Shown: positions 44,743-53,076 of the stretch, piece by piece
Position numbering within the stretch: the stretch's first letter is position 1
Layout: each line of letters opens with the position of its first letter
Assembly: GCF_000368685.1 (NCBI RefSeq)
Contig: NZ_KB849628.1
Location: 512,442 to 576,441 of the forward strand
Length of the DNA: 64,000 bases
Direction of reading: 5' to 3'
Source: Acinetobacter baylyi DSM 14961 = CIP 107474
Lineage (GTDB): Bacteria > Pseudomonadota > Gammaproteobacteria > Pseudomonadales > Moraxellaceae
Translations under genes and position numbers: made by a program
The notes under the pieces: model-generated
Seen by the model: the letters and a program-made list of their open reading frames with translations, nothing else
What the model was told of the DNA's origin: nothing
The model's database searches: none

Positions 44743-45681
44743 ATGACTTCCATTTCATTTAAAAATTTTCATGAAGCAGGAAAAGCGGTATTACATTTTT
44801 TACATCAAAAATTTGGATTTGATTTATGGATGATTACCCGTGTAGAAGGTAATGACTGGATCGTATTACAGTCTGAAGATCATGGTTATAATGTCAAACC
44901 AGGCCGTGTTTTTAATTGGGCTGATTCGTTTTGTTCACATATGGTGTTAGGTAATGCGCCAAGAATCGCACCTTATTCTGAAGAAATTCCACTTTATGCA
45001 TCAGCTCCAATTGCCAAACAAGTCGATATCAAAGCCTATATTGGCCAACCGCTTTTAAATGAAGATGGAAGTTTATTTGGTACATTATGTGCAATTGATC
45101 CACAACCCAAATCTAGAAAAATCATTGAAGATGAAGATTTAATTGAGTTGTTTGGTAATCTTCTAAGCCATATATTACAACGTGAAATTCGGGAGAATGA
45201 ACAAATTCGGCTGCACGAGCGTTTAAGAAGCGAAGCCGTAATTGACGCGCTAACAGGTATTTATAATCGGCGGGGTTGGAATCAATTTATCGAAGCAGAG
45301 GAGCAACGTTGCAAACAGTATGGATACCCCGCTGCCATTTTTATGATTGATCTGAATGATTTAAAGTTAATGAATGATCAAAGAGGCCATGCCGAAGGAG
45401 ATCGGCTCCTCCAGCAAGCCGCGACTATATTAAAAAACACCTTACGTCAGGAAGATCTTGTTGCACGTCTGGGTGGAGATGAGTTTGGAATACTCACCCT
45501 CGGGCATGACATACATCGTATTGAGCAACTCAAAAATCGGATTATTGCAGCTCTTAAAGCTGCCAAAATTAGTGCAGCGATTGGTTATGCCATACGTCAT
45601 CCAAGTTTTGATCTGGAAAGCGCATGTGCTCATGCAGATGAACAAATGTATCAACATAAGCGTCGCAACAAGAGACATTAA
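44743..45681 (+). CDS. GAF-GGDEF diguanylate cyclase
   Basis: 312 residues. GAF domain (about 10-150), with LWMITRVEGNDWIVLQ, FCSHMVLGNAPRIAP and AYIGQPLLNEDGSLFGTLCAIDP. The GGDEF domain follows (about 160-310) with an intact RLGGDEFGIL active site. RQED lies exactly five residues before it, which is the RxxD inhibitory site, so product inhibition by c-di-GMP is expected. It has no membrane segments. The gene ends with a 4-bp overlap with trmO on the other strand. Ligand of the GAF domain is unknown. Confidence 0.92.
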   Translation: MTSISFKNFHEAGKAVLHFLHQKFGFDLWMITRVEGNDWIVLQSEDHGYNVKPGRVFNWADSFCSHMVLGNAPRIAPYSEEIPLYASAPIAKQVDIKAYIGQPLLNEDGSLFGTLCAIDPQPKSRKIIEDEDLIELFGNLLSHILQREIRENEQIRLHERLRSEAVIDALTGIYNRRGWNQFIEAEEQRCKQYGYPAAIFMIDLNDLKLMNDQRGHAEGDRLLQQAATILKNTLRQEDLVARLGGDEFGILTLGHDIHRIEQLKNRIIAALKAAKISAAIGYAIRHPSFDLESACAHADEQMYQHKRRNKRH

Positions 45682-46412
45682 CTTTCACTTTCTTGATCAA
45701 AAAATCCAACTACCTCAACATTCTGATCATTGACTTTAAAGTGAATATCGAATTGATCGAACTTCATTTTATAAATCCGGTTAACATCGTTTTGATATGC
45801 AGGTCGCGGATCAAAAGCCAATACTTGCTCAAGTTCATTCAAAATCTGGGTCGTGAGTTTTTTCTGATCTAAAAATTTTTGTCTTTGCTCGCAAGCGACT
45901 CCTGTCCATAACACGCTTTTTCTAATAGGTTCATCTTGTGCATAACTACTTTGTGCAGAAACAATCGCATCTGAATACTGAATATAAGGCTTGATATCAA
46001 GAATTGGGGTTCCATTTAACAAATCACTGCCATTCACATAGATTCGCAGTTTTTTCCCAATTTTTTCAATATGTTTAAATTGCACGACAGATAAGCCAAT
46101 CGGTGCTGGACGATACATGCTTCTGGTCGCAAAAATCCCAATTTTCTTGTTTCCCCCTAAACGTGGCGGGCGTACCTGTGGGCGAAATCTTTCATCATCT
46201 TGCTGATTTTTATTGTCATGAAACTGCCAGATTAACCATAAATGACTAAATGCTTCTATTCCTTCAAATGCCAAAATATCATTATATGGTTCGCACATTT
46301 CAATGTATGACTCTACCTGTACTAGATTAGGCTGACGAGGAATACCAAACTTTTCACCGTAAGGTGAATGCATGATGCCGATGATTGGCAAATTTACAGA
46401 AGTCATCATCAC
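45678..46412 (-). CDS. trmO: tRNA (t6A37)-N6-methyltransferase TrmO family
   Basis: 244 residues with the TsaA/TrmO pattern: IGIMHSPYGEKFGIPRQPNLV, FEGIEAFSHLWLIWQFHDN, then RPQVRPPRLGGNKKIGIFATRSMYRPAPIGLS with the family's PRxGG and SxxRPNxIG-like elements, and PYIQYSDAI. TrmO methylates N6 of t6A37 in tRNA-Thr using SAM. Length is close to E. coli YaeB (235). The start may be any of the closely spaced ATGs at 46412, 46409 or 46406. It converges with the cyclase gene by 4 bp. Confidence 0.92.
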   Translation of the reverse strand: MMMTSVNLPIIGIMHSPYGEKFGIPRQPNLVQVESYIEMCEPYNDILAFEGIEAFSHLWLIWQFHDNKNQQDDERFRPQVRPPRLGGNKKIGIFATRSMYRPAPIGLSVVQFKHIEKIGKKLRIYVNGSDLLNGTPILDIKPYIQYSDAIVSAQSSYAQDEPIRKSVLWTGVACEQRQKFLDQKKLTTQILNELEQVLAFDPRPAYQNDVNRIYKMKFDQFDIHFKVNDQNVEVVGFFDQESES

Positions 46413-46509
46413 TTTTTCTTATAAACACAATTAAATATATTCAGTTTATCGGGAAAGATTTTAGATTAGAATAGCAATCTGTTTCTTTTGATCGTGATTG
46501 AGATCTTTA

Positions 46510-47289
46510 ATGGCTGCTTTTAATGTTGAACGCATTACCCATGTTCACCACTGGAATGACACTCTGTTTAGTTTTAAAACCACGCGCGATGTCGCATTAC
46601 GTTTTAAGAATGGTCAGTTTGTAATGATCGGGCTTGAGGTCAATGGTAAGCCATTAATGCGTGCTTATTCAATTGCCAGCGCTAACTATGAAGAAGAACT
46701 TGAGTTTTTCTCAATCAAAGTGCAAGAAGGCCCATTAACCTCGATTTTACAGAAAGTACAAGTGGGTGATGAAATTCTAATTTCTAAAAAGCCTACAGGT
46801 ACTTTGGTTCATGATGATTTGAATCCAGGTAAAAACCTATATTTCCTTTCTTCTGGAACAGGTCTTGCACCATTTTTATCATTAATTCGTGATCCTGAAA
46901 CTTACGAAAAATTTGAAAAAGTGATTTTGGTACATGGTACACGCTGGATTAGCGAGTTGGCTTATCAAGATTTGATTTTGAATGAATTACCAAACAATGA
47001 ATGGTTTGAAGAACTCGATATCAAAAATAAATTAATCTATTACCCAACAGTTACCCGCGAACCTTTTGAAAATGAAGGTCGTGTAACGACTGCCATTGAA
47101 ACTGGTGCGTTATTTGAAAAAATTGGTTTACCGCCATTTAATCCAGAAACTGACCGTGCGATGCTTTGCGGTAGCCCACATTTCTTGACAGATGTGGCAG
47201 CACTTTTGGATAAAGCGGGTTTAAAAGAATCGCCACGTATGGGTGTTCTTGGTGACTACGTGATCGAACGTGCTTTCGTAGAAAAGTAA
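46510..47289 (+). CDS. fpr: Ferredoxin/flavodoxin-NADP+ reductase
   Basis: 259 residues from the ATG at 46510, close to P. aeruginosa Fpr (258). It has the FAD motif RAYSIAS, then KKPTGTLVHDDL, an NADP-binding SSGTGLAPFLSLIRDPE, and the closing ALLDKAGLKESPRMGVLGDYVIERAFVEK. It moves electrons between NADPH and ferredoxin or flavodoxin and supports Fe-S, oxidative-stress and biosynthetic reductases. A TTG four codons upstream is less likely. A strong bidirectional terminator follows. It reads on its own with a short upstream interval shared with trmO. Confidence 0.95.
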   Translation: MAAFNVERITHVHHWNDTLFSFKTTRDVALRFKNGQFVMIGLEVNGKPLMRAYSIASANYEEELEFFSIKVQEGPLTSILQKVQVGDEILISKKPTGTLVHDDLNPGKNLYFLSSGTGLAPFLSLIRDPETYEKFEKVILVHGTRWISELAYQDLILNELPNNEWFEELDIKNKLIYYPTVTREPFENEGRVTTAIETGALFEKIGLPPFNPETDRAMLCGSPHFLTDVAALLDKAGLKESPRMGVLGDYVIERAFVEK

Positions 47290-47302
47290 GAAATTACCGT
47301 TT

Positions 47303-47335
47303 AAAAAAACCGAGAATAGTTTCTCGGTTTTTTTA
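47303..47335. terminator. Bidirectional terminator after fpr
   Basis: CCGAGAA pairs with TTCTCGG around a short loop, with A7 on one side and T7 on the other. It serves fpr on the plus strand and the GntR gene on the minus strand. Confidence 0.9.
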
Positions 47336-47342
47336 AATTCAA

Positions 47343-48065
47343 TTATTTTTGAAGTTTTTTATTCTGAAAAATATCTATTAAATTAGGTGACTTGGTATCT
47401 GGTTGTTCATCCAGAAAGCTACGCGCATACTCTCCTAAATGTGCTTCCATGAGCTTAATCGCTTTTTGTTCATCACCCTGCTCAATTGCCTCCAAAATCG
47501 CATGATGCTCTTCAACAGAACAATGGTTGGGTTTGGTTTCATACATTCCAATTAATAACGAGGTTCTAGCAATTAAGGTTTGCAAATACCCTGTCACAAT
47601 CGGATTATGGTTGGCTTCACATAAACAAATATGAAAATCACCAGAAAGCTTAATCCACTCTTTGAGATTACCAGCGCTACGCACTTTTTCTTCTTTATCT
47701 ATTAACGCTTTCAATTCAGAAAGATCAAGCTGTTTATATTTTCGTGCCAATTTTTTAACTGTGCCAATTTCAAGCATACTACGTGCTTCAAAGATAGCTT
47801 CTGTTTCCTGAAAATCATGTTCAGGAACCACTGCACCACGATTGGGCTGTATTTCAATCACCCGATCATGCGCAAGTTTGACAAACACACGACGCAATAC
47901 TCCACGTGTTACCCCGAAAGCCTCACACAGCGGTGCTTCGACCAAACGAGTACCTGGCCCAATTTGTCGATTCATAATGGCATCAACAATTGCATGATAA
48001 ATATGCTGATCGGTGTCTTCATTATTGGACAGATGATTGCTTTTTTCTGGTGCAGATAATGACAT
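47343..48065 (-). CDS. GntR-family transcriptional regulator (FadR/FCD type)
   Basis: 240 residues. N-terminal winged helix-turn-helix (about 18-85): HIYHAIVDAIMNRQIGPGTRLVEAPLCEAFGVTRGVLRRVFVKLAHDRVIEIQPNRGAVV. The C-terminal FCD effector-binding domain (about 90-225) has the metal/effector residues around FHICLCEANHNP and EEHHAILEAIEQGDEQKA. It is divergent from the porin, permease and racemase genes, which are probably its targets. Two operator-like sequences lie in the shared region. AGGAACGC precedes the ATG. The inducer is unknown, perhaps a hydantoin- or ureide-like compound. Confidence 0.93.
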   Translation of the reverse strand: MSLSAPEKSNHLSNNEDTDQHIYHAIVDAIMNRQIGPGTRLVEAPLCEAFGVTRGVLRRVFVKLAHDRVIEIQPNRGAVVPEHDFQETEAIFEARSMLEIGTVKKLARKYKQLDLSELKALIDKEEKVRSAGNLKEWIKLSGDFHICLCEANHNPIVTGYLQTLIARTSLLIGMYETKPNHCSVEEHHAILEAIEQGDEQKAIKLMEAHLGEYARSFLDEQPDTKSPNLIDIFQNKKLQK

Positions 48066-48151
48066 GCGTTCCTCATACAGAGCAAAAAGCGGATTTTTTC
48101 AACAGGACTTTAGAATAAAACTATATTTTATTTGATATATAGTTTAGCAAG

Positions 48152-48165
48152 TTGTTCACAATTTT
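48152..48165. promoter_or_regulatory. Possible GntR operator half-site near the regulator gene
   Basis: TTGTTCACAATTTT differs by one base from part of the palindrome at 48323-48340. It lies about 90 bp upstream of the GntR start, where autorepression would occur. Confidence 0.4.
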
Positions 48166-48322
48166 TATATATTCCATACAACTTTATTTATTTCCAACTT
48201 AATTTTATTAAAAATAAAATAAAATAATTTCAAATATTTAAATTAAAAATAACAAATTACTTACCCGCTCCCCCTGTTGAATCACGGAATCTTATAAAAG
48301 TTGGTTCAAATTTTGCTTAAAT

Positions 48323-48340
48323 AAAATTGTGCACAATTTT
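48323..48340. promoter_or_regulatory. 18-bp perfect palindrome, candidate GntR operator
   Basis: AAAATTGTG is followed directly by its reverse complement CACAATTTT. The length and shape fit FadR-subfamily operators. It lies about 65-85 bp before the preferred porin start, so binding could block the porin-permease-racemase transcripts. Confidence 0.6.
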
Positions 48341-48406
48341 AATTTATTTGGTCAACAATTTAAAAGAGTTGTGAAAACAATTCTAAACATACTTGGGGTG
48401 GTAACA

Positions 48407-49495
48407 GTGTTTTGTCTAAAAAAATGCGTGATGTTAGGCAGTATGATGAGTTTAACGTTCAGCAGTCATGCAGCGATCAATCTAACATCTGGTGGTGTCA
48501 ACCTACAATTGAGTGGTTTGATTGATACGGGGATCGCATCTGTAAGTAATGTAAAGCAAGGTACAAAAACCAAAACGACTGGTGTTGACAGTATTTTGGG
48601 TGTGTCAAATCTCGGATTGAGTGGCGATTATAAAATTGATGAGGATTATCAGGCTTTTTTTAAATTACAGGCTGGATTTAACCCTTCGAAAGGCGAACAA
48701 AGCAAAGATGGCGAACTGTTTGATCGTAATGCTTACATTGGAATGAAAACACCTTATGGCGCCGTCAGCATAGGTAAACAATGGACATTTAACGATGATT
48801 GGCTTGTCGGTTCAGTCTTTAAAGGCGGATATAACTCGGGGGCGATTTTTAAATTTTCTGAATTTGATGCCGTCAGTGAAATTTATTCAAATTTAGTCAA
48901 ATACACTTCGCCTGAAATGAATGGCTGGCAATTTGGTGCAATTTACGGCCTTAAAGATGATTCAACTAAAAACACACACGGGCAAATTTTTTCAGGCGCT
49001 TTTAAATATGCTACAAATCAGTGGATGATCGGCGGCGCTTATGAAGATCATGAAGCTCAAGACAATGATCATCATTATAAGCTTTCGACACTCGCCTCCC
49101 GTTATAACTTTTCAAAATTATCTACTCGTTTAGGCATCGCTTATGCAGATATTGATGGTCCAGGTCAATATGCTGCAATTGCAAGTAATTCAGTGAAGCA
49201 ACAGGCGTGGGCAACTGAAATAGGCATAGATTATTTGTTTACGCCTAAACTAACTTTATCTGGTGACATTATTTACAAAGAAAATACGACTTTTGATCAC
49301 CACGCTATGGTGTATCGAGCCTTAGCAATTTATCAAGTCCGTCAACCACTGAGTCTCATTGCCAATGTGGCTTATCTCAAAAATTCAGATGGTTCAAGTG
49401 AAAGCCTGGTCAATACAGATTCGAATTTAGCAGGTGGTGGCTATGCCAATCAAGATCAACTCTCAACTGCTGTTGGTGTTCGTCTGACATTTTAA
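48407..49495 (+). CDS. Outer-membrane porin (gram-negative porin family)
   Basis: About 362 residues from a GTG at 48407, which has GGGGTGG 5-6 nt upstream. It begins (M)FCLKKCVMLGSMMSLTFSSHA, a signal peptide with a Lys pair, then the mature AINLTSGGVNLQLSGLIDTG. The repeated beta-strand pattern and the C-terminal Phe (GVRLTF) fit a 16-stranded trimeric porin of the Porin_4 type, with NAYIGMKTPYGAVSIGKQW as the third-strand signature. Other in-frame GTGs at 48329 and 48371 exist, and the start is not certain. Adjacent permease and racemase genes suggest it admits their substrate. Confidence 0.85.
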   Translation: MFCLKKCVMLGSMMSLTFSSHAAINLTSGGVNLQLSGLIDTGIASVSNVKQGTKTKTTGVDSILGVSNLGLSGDYKIDEDYQAFFKLQAGFNPSKGEQSKDGELFDRNAYIGMKTPYGAVSIGKQWTFNDDWLVGSVFKGGYNSGAIFKFSEFDAVSEIYSNLVKYTSPEMNGWQFGAIYGLKDDSTKNTHGQIFSGAFKYATNQWMIGGAYEDHEAQDNDHHYKLSTLASRYNFSKLSTRLGIAYADIDGPGQYAAIASNSVKQQAWATEIGIDYLFTPKLTLSGDIIYKENTTFDHHAMVYRALAIYQVRQPLSLIANVAYLKNSDGSSESLVNTDSNLAGGGYANQDQLSTAVGVRLTF

Positions 49496-49554
49496 TTCAA
49501 CTTCAAATGCAATTTTACGATGACCCTATGACAAAATGAAAGTGAGTGACTAAC

Positions 49555-51012
49555 ATGCAACATGAATCTGAAGCCCTAATCAAACCCGATTACCACCCTA
49601 AATTAACCAACTCTGACCTAGCACCTTTAAAAAAACAAACGTGGACATCGTATAACATCTTTGCCTTTTGGATGTCTGATGTACACAGTGTTGGTGGCTA
49701 TGTAACTGCTGGAAGCTTATTCGCACTCGGCCTCAATAGTTGGCAGGTATTGGTATCATTACTTATCGGCATTGTGATTGTACAATTTTTTGCCAATATG
49801 ATTGCAAAACCAAGCCAAAAAACCAGTACACCTTTTCCGGTGATCTGTCGCGCAACCTTTGGTGTTTTTGGTGCCAATATTCCTGCTGTGATTCGTGGAA
49901 TTATTGCTGTTGCATGGTATGGCATTCAGACTTATCTGGCTTCAAGCGCATTTATTATTATCATTTTAAAGTTTTGGCCTGAAATGACAGCATATGCTGA
50001 TGTCAAACAACATTCATTTTTAGGATTGTCTTATCTGGGATGGCTAGGTTTTATGCTGCTCTGGGTACTTCAGGCAGTCGTATTCTGGTCAGGCATGAAT
50101 AGTATTCGCAAGTTTATCGATTGGGCTGGTCCTGCGGTTTATGTTGTGATGTTTGCCATGGCAGTGTGGTTGGTCTATGAGGCTGGCTGGAGTAATATCA
50201 ACATGAATCTAGGCGGCGTCAAATACGACGGCATGGATGTTATCCCCGTTATGATTGGTGCCATTGCATTAGTTGTATCTTATTTTTCTGGTCCTGTACT
50301 TAATTTTGGCGATTTCTCACGCTATGGTAAAAGCTTTGAAGCAGTTAAATTTGGTAATTTCTTAGGCTTACCTGTCAACTTTCTAGCATTCTCAGTATTA
50401 ACAGTAGTCTGTATCGCAGCGACTTTGCCTATTTATGGTAAGTTAATTACAGATCCTGTAGAAATGGTTGGACAACTAAATAATACTTTTGTGGTAGTTC
50501 TTGGTTGTCTCACGCTCATGATTGCAACGGTTGGCATTAACATTGTGGCTAACTTTGTATCACCTGCTTTTGATTTTTCAAATGTTTCACCCAATAAAAT
50601 CAGTTGGCGAATGGGAGGTATGATTGCAGCAGTGGGTTCAATCTTTATTACGCCATGGAATTTATTTAACAACCCTCAGGTGATTCACTACACCATTGAT
50701 GTTTTAGGTGCATTAATTGGTCCATTATTTGGTATCTTGATCGCAGATTATTACATCGTTAAGAAACAAAAAATTGAGGTAGATGAATTATATAGCATTA
50801 ATCCTCATGGAAAGTACTGGTACCAAAATGGCTATAATCCAAAAGCTATTGCAGCACTGATTCCCGCAGCAATTATCCCTATTCTTTGTGTATTGCTCCC
50901 TCAGCTGCATATATTGGCAAATTTCTCCTGGTTTATTGGAATGTTTGCAGGTCTGATTATTTACAGTCTGCTCTCTATTAAACAACGTGTGAAAATAAAA
51001 TCGTTGATCTAG
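49555..51012 (+). CDS. NCS1-family nucleobase/hydantoin:cation symporter
   Basis: 485 residues from the ATG at 49555, with 12 hydrophobic segments. NCS1 features: the N-terminal block SDLAPLKKQTWTSYNIFAFWMSDVHSVGGYVTAG (Asn, Trp and Gly substrate-site residues), FPVICRATFGVFGANIPAVIRGIIAVAWYGIQTYLAS, YFSGPVLNFGDFSRYGKSFEA and NFVSPAFDFSNVSP. The family imports cytosine, uracil, allantoin or hydantoins with sodium or protons. The downstream racemase points to hydantoin- or allantoin-like substrates. It lies 59 bp after the porin and is likely cotranscribed. Confidence 0.92.
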   Translation: MQHESEALIKPDYHPKLTNSDLAPLKKQTWTSYNIFAFWMSDVHSVGGYVTAGSLFALGLNSWQVLVSLLIGIVIVQFFANMIAKPSQKTSTPFPVICRATFGVFGANIPAVIRGIIAVAWYGIQTYLASSAFIIIILKFWPEMTAYADVKQHSFLGLSYLGWLGFMLLWVLQAVVFWSGMNSIRKFIDWAGPAVYVVMFAMAVWLVYEAGWSNINMNLGGVKYDGMDVIPVMIGAIALVVSYFSGPVLNFGDFSRYGKSFEAVKFGNFLGLPVNFLAFSVLTVVCIAATLPIYGKLITDPVEMVGQLNNTFVVVLGCLTLMIATVGINIVANFVSPAFDFSNVSPNKISWRMGGMIAAVGSIFITPWNLFNNPQVIHYTIDVLGALIGPLFGILIADYYIVKKQKIEVDELYSINPHGKYWYQNGYNPKAIAALIPAAIIPILCVLLPQLHILANFSWFIGMFAGLIIYSLLSIKQRVKIKSLI

Positions 51013-51155
51013 CACACGCTTTACTCAATCAAATCGAAGTAAAGACTTCCATAAACTTATGATTGAAAAATTTGTGGAAGTCGCTTATCGCTTTAAATTT
51101 TATCGTTCAATACAGCTTATTTAGGCTTTTATTTTAAATATCAAGGTTATGCATT

Positions 51156-51854
51156 ATGCGGATACAAGTCATTAACCCCAACACCTGCATTGAAATGACT
51201 CATTCGATAGGTGAAAGTGCCAAAAAAGTTGCTGCACCAACCACCGAAATTATTGCTGTTTCTCCAGATCACGGTGTGCCATCCATTGAAGGCCATTATG
51301 ATGAAGCCATTTCAGCTTTAGGAACCTTGCAACTGATTAAAGAAGGTCGAGAAAATCAAGTTGATGGACATATTATTGCTTGTTTTGGTGATCCTGCTTT
51401 ACATGCTGCCCGCGAAATTGCAGATGCGCCTGTGATTGGTATTGCAGAAGCCGCATTTCATGTCGCAACATTGGTTGCAACCAAATTTTCGATTGTGACC
51501 ACTCTCTCTCGAACTCGAATTATTGCTGAACATTTACTGCATGAATATGGCTTTGTACATAAATGTTCAAATATTCATTGTATCGATTTACCGGTACTTG
51601 AACTAGAAAGTAACACCGAAGAAACCTACCAAAAATTATTGGAACATTGTCTAAAAGCAAAACAACAAGACAATATTGGTGCAATTGTATTGGGATGTGG
51701 GGGTATGGCAAAACTTGCCGAACGTGTCGCTCAAGAGATTGATATCCCTGTAATTGATGGCGTCACGGCTGCAGTGAAACTGCTTGAGGGTTTACATGGA
51801 CTAGGACTTAAAACCAGTAAATGGGGAGATTATAATTATCCAATTCGAAAATAA
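51156..51854 (+). CDS. Asp/Glu/hydantoin racemase family protein
   Basis: 232 residues: IQVINPNTCIEMT at the start, the first active Cys in IIACFGDPALHAAREI, and the second in IVLGCGGMAKLAERV. The fixed spacing and motifs fit the hydantoin/allantoin racemase branch and not glutamate racemase. It would interconvert the D and L forms of a cyclic amide or ureide. The gene lies 143 bp after the permease and is closed by a terminator. No hydantoinase, allantoinase or carbamoylase gene is in the cluster, so the hydrolytic step must be encoded elsewhere. Confidence 0.9.
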   Translation: MRIQVINPNTCIEMTHSIGESAKKVAAPTTEIIAVSPDHGVPSIEGHYDEAISALGTLQLIKEGRENQVDGHIIACFGDPALHAAREIADAPVIGIAEAAFHVATLVATKFSIVTTLSRTRIIAEHLLHEYGFVHKCSNIHCIDLPVLELESNTEETYQKLLEHCLKAKQQDNIGAIVLGCGGMAKLAERVAQEIDIPVIDGVTAAVKLLEGLHGLGLKTSKWGDYNYPIRK

Positions 51855-51883
51855 CCAACAACTATTCAATATTGAATCATATA

Positions 51884-51910
51884 AAAAACCAGATACATCA
51901 TCTGGTTTTT
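51884..51910. terminator. Bidirectional terminator after the racemase gene
   Basis: AAAAACCAGAT pairs with ATCTGGTTTTT around ACATC. It separates the racemase from the convergent dioxygenase gene. Confidence 0.88.
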
Positions 51911-51973
51911 AAAGTGACTTTGTGAATACGATTCAAAGTTGATCTATGGTGAAATAATGAATAAACATTCCGA

Positions 51974-52798
51974 TTAATGTCGCAAATCACCAAAAGCAAA
52001 ACTTGACACAGATAAGCCCCCTAAAAATGCTGTCTCATGATAATTACGGCTACCCTGTTCAAGTTCTGCTGCTCCCACTGCCACCATTAAAGGTAATAAG
52101 TGTTCTTCACGTGGGTGTGCAATCCGCGCAGCGGGTGCCAACTCCCATTGTTGAAGCAATTGATTTCGCTCACTTCCTTGATGTTTAACCACAGCTTCAT
52201 ATAACCACTGATCAAAATCACGTGATGGTCCAGCAGCATTTGCATTAAACATTCGAAGATTGTGATAGCTCAATCCACTGGCAATAATCAGAATATTTTC
52301 ATCACGTAAGGCAGCTAAGGCCCGCCCCATCTCAATGTGTTCTTGAGGATTTAAACCTTTTTTCAAAGAAAGCTGAACGACTGGAATATCTGCCGCAGGA
52401 TTGATGATCTGCATTGGAGAAAACATACCATGATCATAACCACGCCCATCATCACTTGAGACTTTGATATGGGCTTGCTCAAGTAAATCGACAACCCGCT
52501 CGGCTAACTCAGGTGATCCAGAAGATGCATAATGCACTTGATAAGTATGTGGAGGGAAGCCACCGTAGTCGTAGATCATGTCAGGTTGGAGTGCGGTCTG
52601 TACTGTAAATTCAGGCGCCTCCCAATGTGCAGAGATCATCAGAATCGCATCTGGCTTTTTAGGTAACGAGTCCAGAAGACTTGCGAGTGACTGCGCCAAT
52701 TGAGCATACACATTATTAAGTGCATTTGGCATCCAAGGCCATGGCCCACCACCATGAGAAATAAAAAATACAGGTTGTCGTTGATTGACTGCTGACAT
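51974..52798 (-). CDS. DODA-type extradiol dioxygenase (YgiD/LigB family)
   Basis: 274 residues with the LigB fold: PVFFISHGGGPWPWM, LMISAHWEAPEFTV, DYGGFPPHTYQVHYA, YDHGMFSPMQII and PREEHLLPLMVAVGAAE. The three metal His or Glu ligands fall in SHGGG, SAHWE and DHG. Enterobacterial YgiD of this family is a 4,5-DOPA dioxygenase. The natural substrate here is unknown. It stands alone, with AT-rich DNA of 278 bp upstream. Confidence 0.9.
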   Translation of the reverse strand: MSAVNQRQPVFFISHGGGPWPWMPNALNNVYAQLAQSLASLLDSLPKKPDAILMISAHWEAPEFTVQTALQPDMIYDYGGFPPHTYQVHYASSGSPELAERVVDLLEQAHIKVSSDDGRGYDHGMFSPMQIINPAADIPVVQLSLKKGLNPQEHIEMGRALAALRDENILIIASGLSYHNLRMFNANAAGPSRDFDQWLYEAVVKHQGSERNQLLQQWELAPAARIAHPREEHLLPLMVAVGAAELEQGSRNYHETAFLGGLSVSSFAFGDLRH

Positions 52799-52976
52799 TG
52801 AACTTCCCCTTTAGTATTTTCAAACTTATTGGATAATTTAATCGATCACTTCATGCAACGACAACCGCAAGAATAGAACAATTCAACGTATTTTTAGAAC
52901 AATAATTTTTTGTATTTTATGTACTGCGTCACTACACGACTTATTTTCATTATTGCCATGCATGATATTACACAAG

Positions 52977-53012
52977 AAAAAAAGGAGCCTGACTGTTAGA
53001 AGATCAGACTCC
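52977..53012 (-). terminator. Intrinsic terminator of ahpF
   Basis: On the minus strand GGAGTCTGA pairs with TCAGGCTCC (one G-U or mismatch), and T7 follows. Confidence 0.75.
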
Positions 53013-53076
53013 GTAAAGTAAAGTAAAGTGATTTAATCAAGTCAATCCAATGTAACTTGAATCTTTATCTAATCAA

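Larger units (their letters stand above)
48066..48406. other. Divergent control region between GntR gene and porin gene
   Basis: Very AT-rich, with runs of A and T between 48170 and 48260. It contains the two operator candidates, and no gene is supported. The open frame of the porin extends into it as far as a GTG at 48329, but that GTG lies within the palindrome and lacks a ribosome site. Confidence 0.6.
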
